Part shown: in pieces, positions 1 to 4,528 of the stretch
How positions within the stretch are numbered: position 1 is the first letter of the stretch
How the letters are laid out: each line of letters starts with the position of its first letter
Source: Alphaproteobacteria bacterium
Lineage (GTDB): Bacteria > Pseudomonadota > Alphaproteobacteria > Rhizobiales > Aestuariivirgaceae
DNA length: 5,637 nt
Direction of reading: 5' to 3'
Assembly (NCBI GenBank): GCA_026400595.1
Contig: JAPLOT010000026.1
Coordinates: forward strand, 1-5,637
Translations under genes and position numbers: made by a program
Notes under the pieces: generated by a model
Told to the model about the DNA's origin: nothing
The model's input: the letters and a program-made list of their open reading frames with translations, nothing else
The model's database searches: none

Positions 1-627
1 CCGCGCTTCCGCATCTACCGCGCCAACGTGACGTCGGCGCTGATCAATGCGCTGCGCGTGCGCTATCCGGTCACCGAAAGGCTGCTGGGGCACGAAGACT
101 TTGCCGCCTGCGCGGGATCCTATGCCGAGACACAGCGTCCCGCATCGCCAGTGCTTATCGATTATGGCGCCAGTTTCCCCGACCATCTCGCCGCGGTGTC
201 TCATGACGCCTGTGCGGCCGATCTCGCCCGACTCGAAAGCCTGTGGTGGCAGGCCTATCACGCGGCCGATGCGAGCCCGCTGCCGCCGGAGAAGCTCTCC
301 GAGATTCCGCCCGAGAGCTGGGGCCTGGCACGGTTCGCCTTCCTCCCGTCCCTTGGCCTCATGTCTTCCCCTCACGCCGTCGGCTCGCTCTGGCAGGGTC
401 AGCACGGTGCGAGCGGCCCACAGAACGTCGTCGTCGCCAGGCCCGAAGCGGACGTGACGCTGCACCTGCTGGGGCCGGCGCCCTTCGCGCTTCTTGCCAG
501 ACTGTGCCATGGCAACACGCTGGCCGAGGCGGTCGAGACCACCTCCGGCATACATGCAGATTTCGACCTCACCCAATCGCTTCAGGGACTCTTGGCCCTG
601 CGCATCATCACGGGAGTCTCCACATGA
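1..627 (+). CDS. bufC: BufC/HvfC-like DUF2063 protein, 5'-truncated by window edge
   Basis: The reading frame is open from base 1, and 208 codons are visible before the TGA at 625-627. The first residues (RFRIYRANV) line up with RLDVYRRAY at residues 37-45 of the second DUF2063 protein in this window, so roughly 35 N-terminal residues lie upstream. The GTG at 28 is therefore an internal codon, not the start. The N-terminal helical domain (RYPVTERLLG, then an FPDHL segment) and the C-terminal half with a WGLARFAFLPS strand fit the HvfC/BufC family (DUF2063, PF09836). Pfam's old label 'putative DNA-binding' is probably misleading. Family members act as partners of DUF692/MNIO enzymes that modify Cys-rich peptides. 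The protein is clearly diverged from the other copy. Its stop overlaps the next gene's ATG, so the two are translationally coupled. A bufB and bufA would be expected upstream, outside the window. Confidence 0.87.
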   Translation, partial: PRFRIYRANVTSALINALRVRYPVTERLLGHEDFAACAGSYAETQRPASPVLIDYGASFPDHLAAVSHDACAADLARLESLWWQAYHAADASPLPPEKLSEIPPESWGLARFAFLPSLGLMSSPHAVGSLWQGQHGASGPQNVVVARPEADVTLHLLGPAPFALLARLCHGNTLAEAVETTSGIHADFDLTQSLQGLLALRIITGVST

Positions 628-1058
628 TCCGCCTGCTCTACGGCCTCGATGGCCTCTTCAGCCGCATTCCCCAGTCCTTCATTGCCCTGCTCGGGCGGCT
701 TGCGATCGGATTGGTGTTCTGGAATTCGGGCCGCACCAAGGTGCAGGGCTGGAACATCTTCGATGTCAGCGAGACGACGCTCTACCTCTTCCAGAACGAC
801 TACAAGGTGCCCCTGATTCCGCCCGAGGTGGCGGCGCTCATGGCGCAGGTTGCCGAAAACACGCTGCCGATCCTTCTCTTCATCGGGCTGGCCACGCGCT
901 ATGCCGCCGTCGGCCTGCTGGTGATGACACTGGTCATCGAGATCTTCGTCTATCCCGGGGCCTATGTGGTTCACGGCACCTGGGCCACGATCCTGCTGAT
1001 GCTGATCAAGTGGGGGCCTGGGGTGTTTTCTGTCGATCACCTGCTCAGCCGGCGCTGA
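624..1058 (+). CDS. DoxX family membrane protein of a bufferin operon
   Basis: This 144-residue protein starts at the ATG at 624, inside the preceding stop (ATGA overlap), with a GGGAG Shine-Dalgarno at 612-616. Length and layout are typical of the DoxX family. Four hydrophobic segments lie at about residues 18-35, 68-90, 95-110 and 118-135. A RLAIGLVFWNSGRTKVQGW segment early in the protein matches the family's R..G..F..SG..K signature. DoxX proteins are small inner-membrane proteins with debated roles, including quinone- or redox-linked functions. In bufferin (buf/hvf/gig) operons a DoxX gene is commonly the last gene, sometimes called bufD. Position and coupling to a DUF2063 gene support that here. 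Whether it supplies redox equivalents, helps peptide maturation or does something else cannot be read from the sequence. No matching gene follows the - strand bufABC set inside this window. Confidence 0.92.
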   Translation: MIRLLYGLDGLFSRIPQSFIALLGRLAIGLVFWNSGRTKVQGWNIFDVSETTLYLFQNDYKVPLIPPEVAALMAQVAENTLPILLFIGLATRYAAVGLLVMTLVIEIFVYPGAYVVHGTWATILLMLIKWGPGVFSVDHLLSRR

Positions 1059-1062
1059 TGCA
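1042..1062. terminator. Weak dyad at convergent operon ends
   Basis: TCAGC (1045-1049) and GCTGA (1054-1058) pair perfectly around a CGGC loop. TGC (1042-1044) and GCA (1060-1062) can extend the stem across one bulged base. The dyad covers the DoxX stop codon and lies at the meeting point of the convergent DoxX and bufC genes, only 11 nt apart. No T-tract follows on either strand, so it is at most a weak or Rho-assisted bidirectional terminator, or an mRNA 3'-end stabiliser. Confidence 0.3.
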
Positions 1063-1069
1063 ATAACCG

Positions 1070-1855
1070 TCAACTCGCGGCGGGGGTCCTGACCAGGATC
1101 TCCGCCTCGATCCAACCCCGAAGGTAGTTCGCGGCCCTCAGGGCGGCGGTTTCGGGATCGTCGTAGGTGGCGAGCATTTCGCAGATGGTGGCAAAGTCGA
1201 GACCTTCGGCCACACAGCTGAGCGCCATGAATTCTTCTTCGCCCAGGATGCGGAAGCGAGAGCTGCCCGCCTGACGCCAGACGAGAATGTGCTGGGGCAT
1301 GTCGAGCGGTTCCGCCGCCGGTGGCGTCTCGGCGCAACGGATGGCCGACCAGATGCTGGTGGCGTTGCTGCGGGCCTCGACCGTCATGCAGGCCGGGACG
1401 AGCGCAAAGCGGACGTTACCGAAGGCCGTGGGATCGATGGCCGCGAGATCCGCCAGTGTCGTCGGCACTGCTTCGGGGCCATCGAAGACATCATTCAAAG
1501 CCTGTTCCAGCATGGCAAGTTCACCCACTTCCGGATGTTGCAGGAATGCCTTCGACTGCCGCAGGAAGGCCGGCAGATGGCGCGAGAACCAGCGGGCATT
1601 GGGCGTGTCGGAGGGATGAGCCGCGGCATAGTCCCGCGCCATCCGGCTGAAGCGCGTCTCGCCCAGATAGATACGCAGCTTCTCGTAGTCGTTGCCGAGG
1701 AATTCGGTGAGCCGCAGCACATAGGCACGGCGATAGACATCCAGGCGGCTTGCCCGGCTGCCGTGCGGCGCCGGCGCAATCAGGTCTTCGGCGTCGCGGC
1801 CCTCGCCCAGAATGTCAGCCTGCAGCCTTGCCTGGAGGTCCGACAGGCTGCTCAT
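1070..1855 (-). CDS. bufC: BufC/HvfC-like DUF2063 protein (MNIO partner)
   Basis: This full-length 261-residue member of the HvfC/BufC family has its ATG at 1855-1853, overlapping the bufB stop by 4 nt. A GGAG motif lies about 8 nt upstream, inside bufB. The N-terminal helical DUF2063 domain (about residues 5-105) contains LQADILGEG, the RLDVYRRAYVLRLTEFLGNDY segment at 37-57 (written here in part) and HLPAFLR at 93-99. The C-terminal domain (about 140-257) carries the NVRFALVPA strand and a predicted helical end. Members of this family bind the DUF692/MNIO enzyme and the leader or precursor peptide, and are needed for cysteine modification. That function is inferred from family and operon position. 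No signal peptide is seen, so it is cytosolic, as expected for a maturation partner. It is the last gene of the bufABC set and ends 11 nt from the convergent DoxX gene. Confidence 0.92.
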   Translation of the reverse strand: MSSLSDLQARLQADILGEGRDAEDLIAPAPHGSRASRLDVYRRAYVLRLTEFLGNDYEKLRIYLGETRFSRMARDYAAAHPSDTPNARWFSRHLPAFLRQSKAFLQHPEVGELAMLEQALNDVFDGPEAVPTTLADLAAIDPTAFGNVRFALVPACMTVEARSNATSIWSAIRCAETPPAAEPLDMPQHILVWRQAGSSRFRILGEEEFMALSCVAEGLDFATICEMLATYDDPETAALRAANYLRGWIEAEILVRTPAAS

Positions 1856-2700
1856 GACACGCGCTCCAGCGGATGAAGCGCCAGAGCGGCAATGGCTCTT
1901 GCCGTGTCGAGCTCGGCCACCAATTCGGCAAGCGGCGGAATGTTGTCGTCGCGCTCGATCATGGTCGAGACGGTCCCGAAGCGCTCAAGAGCCTTGCCAT
2001 AGAGTGTCCAGACCTCCTCGCAGACCGGCTGATCATGCGTGTCGATCAGGCAGGTCTCGCCCTCGCTGTGGCCCGCCAGATGGAACTGGACGACGCGGTC
2101 GACCGGAATGGATTCGATGAAGGCGCGTTGGTCGAAGTCATGATTCATGCCCGACACAAAGACATTGTTGACGTCGAGCAGGAGCAGGCAGTCCGCCCGT
2201 CGTGCCAGCTCGGCGACAAAATCCCATTCGCTTATTTCAGAGCATTCATATGTGATGTAGCTCGAGACGTTCTCGATGACGAGGCGGCGGCCGAGGTAAT
2301 CCTGCACCCGCGCGATGCGGTCCGATACATGGGCCAGCGCCTCCTCCGTATAGGGCACCGGCAGGAGATCGTGAAGGTTCACGCCATGAACGCCGGTCCA
2401 GCAGAGATGGTCGGATATCCAGCGCGGCTCGATGCGGCGCGCAAGTTCCTTCAACTGTGCCAGATAATCCATATCGAGGTCCGCCGTCGACGCGATCGAC
2501 AGCGACACGCCATGCATCACCAGCGGATAGCTCTCGGCGATGCGGTCAAGCATCCGCAGGGGCTGACCACCCGGCACCATGTAATTCTCGGAGATCACCT
2601 CGAACCAGTCCACATGCGGCGCGGTTTCCAGAATCTCGCGATAGTGCTGCGGCCGGAGGCCCAGCCCGAAACCGAGATATGGCAGAGTGTGGTGAGTCAT
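1852..2700 (-). CDS. bufB: BufB, DUF692/MNIO iron-dependent peptide-modifying oxidase
   Basis: The product is 282 residues from the ATG at 2700. It belongs to the DUF692 (multinuclear non-haem iron oxidative, MNIO) family, TIM-barrel relatives of MbnB and HvfB. The FGLGLRPQHY start is the family's usual N-terminus. Candidate metal ligands sit in order: HGVSLS (H63), SDHLCW (D97, H98), IENVSSY (E143), DVNNVFVS (D176, N178) with MNHDFD (H187), FHLAGH (H207, H211), DTHD (D220, H222) and IERDDNIP (E249, D251). Family enzymes use Fe(II)/Fe(III) and O2 to convert peptide cysteines into oxazolone/thioamide or 5-thiooxazole groups; bufferin enzymes make the latter. BufA is the probable substrate. An in-frame GTG at 2715 is possible, but its first base lies in a hairpin and it adds five non-conserved residues, so the ATG is preferred. 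Neither start has a good Shine-Dalgarno. The gene lies 49 nt after bufA and overlaps bufC. Confidence 0.94.
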   Translation of the reverse strand: MTHHTLPYLGFGLGLRPQHYREILETAPHVDWFEVISENYMVPGGQPLRMLDRIAESYPLVMHGVSLSIASTADLDMDYLAQLKELARRIEPRWISDHLCWTGVHGVNLHDLLPVPYTEEALAHVSDRIARVQDYLGRRLVIENVSSYITYECSEISEWDFVAELARRADCLLLLDVNNVFVSGMNHDFDQRAFIESIPVDRVVQFHLAGHSEGETCLIDTHDQPVCEEVWTLYGKALERFGTVSTMIERDDNIPPLAELVAELDTARAIAALALHPLERVS

Positions 2701-2714
2701 CGGCGACTGGTGCA

Positions 2715-2735
2715 CCGCGGGTCCGGTTCCCGCGG
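2715..2735 (-). promoter_or_regulatory. Hairpin between bufA and bufB
   Basis: CCGCGGG (2715-2721) and CCCGCGG (2729-2735) form a perfect, all-G/C 7-bp stem with a 7-nt loop. It lies within the 49-nt gap after the bufA stop and 14 nt before the chosen bufB ATG. No U-run follows on the - strand transcript, so it is not a classical intrinsic terminator. A plausible job is to protect the bufA mRNA 3' end or to attenuate, so that the peptide is made in excess over its modifying enzymes. The dyad is seen; the role is inferred. Confidence 0.5.
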
Positions 2736-2749
2736 CGCGCCCTGTTCGA

Positions 2750-3004
2750 TCAGCTCTCGACCTTGCCGCCCGCGGTCTCGCAGTCGGCCTTGGTCATGCT
2801 GAGGAAGCCCTGGCCCTTGCAGCCGTTCTGGCCCTTGCACGACGAGCTGGCGGTCTTGCACTCAGACTGGCCCTTGCAGGAGTTGACGCCGACGCAATGC
2901 ACCTTGGCCTCGTCCGCCTGAACCGGAGCGATGGTGGCTCCGCTCACGGCAAACGAGAAGGCGGCGGCGGCGAGCAGGGCTCCCGACTTTCCGATATGCT
3001 TCAT
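2750..3004 (-). CDS. bufA: BufA, exported Cys-rich bufferin-type metallophore precursor
   Basis: The product is 84 residues from the ATG at 3004, which follows an AAGGGAGA Shine-Dalgarno at 3013-3020. An upstream TTG at 3055 would add 17 charged residues and is rejected. A Sec signal peptide covers residues 1-30: K2/K6, a hydrophobic core at about 9-20, and cleavage after VQA. The mature part has six cysteines (37, 43, 49, 56, 62, 75). CKGQ occurs at 43, 56 and 62, and CKGQxxC occurs twice. The gene precedes a DUF692 and a DUF2063 gene, which identifies it as a bufferin-type RiPP precursor. It resembles the 'BufA2' type with VNSCKGQ-like motifs more than classical DUF2282, but subtype is from memory. 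Family knowledge: cysteines are modified by BufB/BufC in the cytosol, and the peptide is exported to the periplasm where it sequesters copper. Unusually for a RiPP, the N-terminal signal peptide takes the leader position. Confidence 0.88.
   Translation of the reverse strand: MKHIGKSGALLAAAAFSFAVSGATIAPVQADEAKVHCVGVNSCKGQSECKTASSSCKGQNGCKGQGFLSMTKADCETAGGKVES
2810..2878 (-). repeat. Three identical 12-nt copies encoding CKGQ in bufA
   Basis: The top-strand 12-mer CTGGCCCTTGCA occurs at 2810-2821, 2828-2839 and 2867-2878. Each encodes Cys-Lys-Gly-Gln with the same codons (TGC AAG GGC CAG). Identity at the nucleotide as well as the protein level suggests recent internal duplication, or codon uniformity in a highly expressed gene. 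Confidence 0.85.
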
Positions 3005-3034
3005 CTGATGTGTCTCCCTTGGTCGTTGGTTGGT

Positions 3035-3055
3035 TTGCGAACACCGTGTCCGCAA
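3035..3055. promoter_or_regulatory. Dyad upstream of bufA, candidate operator or 5'-UTR hairpin
   Basis: TTGCG (3035-3039) pairs with CGCAA (3051-3055). Inside it ACAC (3041-3044) pairs with GTGT (3046-3049) around the central C3045. Nine of ten positions are symmetric; the only mismatch is A3040/C3050. The dyad begins 30 nt upstream of the bufA ATG, where an operator or a leader-RNA stem would be expected. A second, offset perfect repeat, GGTCGTT (3021-3027) and AACGACC (3057-3063), brackets it. The symmetry is seen directly. The binding protein is unknown, and no -35/-10 pair could be assigned with confidence. Confidence 0.45.
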
Positions 3056-3094
3056 GAACGACCTTGTCGAAAGCCCTGATCACTCGCCAGTCAC

Positions 3095-3112
3095 GAGCGC
3101 GTTTCGGCGCTC
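3095..3112. promoter_or_regulatory. Inverted repeat GAGCGC-N6-GCGCTC in the divergent region
   Basis: GAGCGC (3095-3100) and GCGCTC (3107-3112) form a perfect 6-bp dyad separated by GTTTCG. It lies 90 nt upstream of the bufA ATG and 107 nt upstream of the Sel1 gene's ATG. It could be an operator half-site pair serving either gene. GC-rich composition makes short dyads fairly common, so confidence is low. Confidence 0.25.
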
Positions 3113-3154
3113 ACAACCCGTTGAAGCGGCGTCATGCGGCCTGTGAACGGCCTG

Positions 3155-3174
3155 TTTGCAAATTTGCCGGCAAA
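3155..3174. promoter_or_regulatory. Two abutting palindromes TTTGCAAA and TTTGCCGGCAAA
   Basis: TTTGCAAA (3155-3162) is directly followed by the perfect 12-bp palindrome TTTGCCGGCAAA (3163-3174). The tract is AT-richer than its surroundings and lies 45-64 nt upstream of the Sel1 gene ATG. Its TTTGC/GCAAA arms resemble the TTGCG/CGCAA arms of the dyad near bufA. This suggests, without proof, that one regulator might bind both sides of the divergent region. Confidence 0.4.
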
Positions 3175-3218
3175 GGGCTAGGCAGGCGTCGCAGTAAGCT
3201 AGTTGCGAGGACCCCACG

Positions 3219-3845
3219 ATGAAATCACGCCTCCTGGCCGGTTGTGCCAGCCTCATGATCCTGATGTCCGCCCATGGTGCCGCCTGGGCCGATGCCTACA
3301 AGGATGGCATGCTGGCCTTCAAGAACGAGGACTACGGCACCGCGCTCACCCTGCTCATGCCCTTTGCCAAGCAGGGCGATGCCGAAGCAGCCTACCTCAT
3401 CGGCGAGATGTACGGGCCGCGCAGCTGGGGTCAGAAGGGCGAGAACCGCAACGGTGTGGAGCAGGACAATGCCCAGGCCATTCTCTGGTGGGGTGAGGCC
3501 GCCAAGGCCGGGCTTGCCGAGGCGCAGCTCAAGCTGGGCTGGTGGCTGCTCAAGGGCAAGGACGTGGTCAAGCAGGATGAGGCTGCCGGCATGAACTGGC
3601 TTCTCATGGCGGCCAATCAGGGCGAGCCCCAGGCACAGTACGAAGTGGGGATCGGCTATTGGAAGGGCCGCGGCGTGAAGCCGGATCCGATCGCCGCCTA
3701 CATGTGGCTGGAACTGGCGTCGACCGAGCCCGGCTTCGACAATGCGGTCGGCTATCTCGAGGAACTTGCCAAGACCATGACGCCCGAGCAGGTGACGCAG
3801 GCCAAGCAGATGGTTCAGGCCTTCGCGCCGAAGCGGTCGCAATAG
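3219..3845 (+). CDS. Secreted Sel1-repeat (TPR-like) protein
   Basis: The product is 208 residues, with its ATG at 3219 and a GAGGA Shine-Dalgarno at 3207-3211 (7-nt spacing). A Sec signal peptide covers residues 1-24 (K2/R4, hydrophobic 10-19, cleavage after AWA). The mature protein is built of Sel1-like repeats with the usual A..LG.Y..G pattern, at about 39-67 (DAEAAYLIGEMY), 84-113 (LAEAQLKLGWWLLKG) and 120-152 (EPQAQYEVGIGYWKGRG). A last degenerate repeat from 156 (DPIAAYMWLELA) is capped by the helix TPEQVTQAKQMV. Such proteins are extracytoplasmic scaffolds for protein-protein contacts; the partner here is unknown. The gene is transcribed divergently from bufA and converges on the VIT-like gene, 17 nt away. 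A link to bufferin function is possible only through the shared intergenic region. Confidence 0.9.
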   Translation: MKSRLLAGCASLMILMSAHGAAWADAYKDGMLAFKNEDYGTALTLLMPFAKQGDAEAAYLIGEMYGPRSWGQKGENRNGVEQDNAQAILWWGEAAKAGLAEAQLKLGWWLLKGKDVVKQDEAAGMNWLLMAANQGEPQAQYEVGIGYWKGRGVKPDPIAAYMWLELASTEPGFDNAVGYLEELAKTMTPEQVTQAKQMVQAFAPKRSQ

Positions 3846-3848
3846 GCC

Positions 3849-3864
3849 GGACGGTCGTCCCGTC
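3849..3864. terminator. Small dyad between convergent Sel1 and VIT-like genes
   Basis: The 17-nt gap contains two alternative short stems. GGAC (3849-3852) can pair with GTCC (3857-3860), or GACGG (3850-3854) with CCGTC (3860-3864). No T-tract follows on either strand. This is a possible weak bidirectional transcription end and nothing more can be claimed. Confidence 0.2.
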
Positions 3865-4522
3865 ACCCGCCCAGCGCGATGGTGATTGCCACGAGGACGA
3901 CTCCGAGGATGACCATGGCGGCGGCCATGCCCATGGGCCAGAGCCCGGCCAGCCGTCCATAGGCGTGGCCGATCACGGCCAGCATTGCGATGGCAATGGC
4001 GTTCGACGTCCGCACGGCCGGGCCGATCTCGGTCATGACCATGAAGGGCACGACCACCGGCAGGGTCGAGGCGAAGACGAGGAGGAAGACGCCCAGCGCG
4101 CCGCGCCAGTCGTCGACCTTCAGCCGTGGCCGCGGCGGAAGATCTCTGAGATCTAAGGCGGCCTTCCGGATCCGGTCGAGATCCTCGCTGCGCAGGGCCT
4201 CAGCCGCCAGGGTGGGGAGATGATCCCTGATCACGGCATGGGCGGCCGCATCCGAGCGGGCAGCGCGGATCGCCGAAACGGCGCGATGGTTCCTCGCCCG
4301 TTCGCTGAGGGCTGCCATCAGATACATGATGGCATCGATGATGCCCCAGGCGACGTTGCAGCCCAGCGCGCCGATCAGCATTTTCCTGACTTCGACATGA
4401 TCTGCAGTTGCCACGCTCAGCGAACCGGTGAAGGTCAGCACCATGATCAGTCCGAACAGGATTTCGGACAGGCGCTCGATCGGTTCGAGCACGCGCTTGC
4501 CCGTATCGCCTGGATTGGACAT
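3863..4522 (-). CDS. VIT1/CCC1-like five-TM putative metal transporter
   Basis: The product is 219 residues. Five hydrophobic segments lie at about 20-38, 48-71, 141-163, 172-194 and 197-217. A charged cytosolic linker runs from about 73 to 139 between TM2 and TM3. This topology, the length and the opening ERLSEILFGLIMVLTFTGSLSVA fit the VIT1/CCC1 family, whose members export Fe2+/Mn2+ from the cytosol in exchange for H+ and place a helical, Glu-rich metal-binding domain in that linker. Here the linker holds acidic residues (E108, E113, D114, D116, D124, D127) but also many Arg, so metal binding is not assured. D41 and E44 follow TM1 and D63 lies in TM2. Family membership is by overall resemblance, and the substrate is not established. 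The ATG is 6 nt after the CAX stop; a weak GGTGA overlapping that stop may serve as ribosome site, implying coupling. Confidence 0.75.
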   Translation of the reverse strand: MSNPGDTGKRVLEPIERLSEILFGLIMVLTFTGSLSVATADHVEVRKMLIGALGCNVAWGIIDAIMYLMAALSERARNHRAVSAIRAARSDAAAHAVIRDHLPTLAAEALRSEDLDRIRKAALDLRDLPPRPRLKVDDWRGALGVFLLVFASTLPVVVPFMVMTEIGPAVRTSNAIAIAMLAVIGHAYGRLAGLWPMGMAAAMVILGVVLVAITIALGG

Positions 4523-4528
4523 GACGGT

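Noticed and set aside
28..627. GTG at 28 as start of the left bufC-like gene
   Set aside because: The frame is open to base 1 and the upstream codons match the conserved RLDVYRR region of the other DUF2063 protein, so the gene starts outside the window.
1289..1876. 195-codon open frame antisense to the right bufC
   Set aside because: It is a shadow of the DUF2063 gene; no Shine-Dalgarno or recognisable domain.
1..2700. Calling the DUF2063 proteins DNA-binding regulators
   Set aside because: The label comes from an early structure-based guess. The operon context with DUF692 and a Cys-rich peptide supports the maturation-partner role.
2701..2715. GTG at 2715 as bufB start
   Set aside because: It adds five non-conserved residues, and its first base is part of the 2715-2735 hairpin. 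The ATG at 2700 gives the usual family N-terminus. It is not fully excluded because neither start has a clear ribosome site.
1873..2802. 309-codon open frame antisense to bufB
   Set aside because: It is antisense to a well-recognised DUF692 gene, runs across the bufB/bufA gap, and has a low-complexity Arg/His-rich product with no family features. It is a GC-rich shadow.
3005..3055. N-terminal extension of BufA to a TTG at 3055
   Set aside because: It would put 17 polar residues before the signal peptide. The ATG at 3004 has a good AAGGGAGA ribosome site and gives a standard signal sequence.
3005..3218. Sigma-70 or ECF promoter for bufA or the Sel1 gene
   Set aside because: No -35/-10 pair with acceptable spacing could be read on either strand, so none is annotated.
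3219..3248. Lipobox LLAGC at residues 5-9 of the Sel1 protein
   Set aside because: The cysteine is too close to the N-terminus and precedes the hydrophobic core, so a signal peptidase I site after AWA is more likely.
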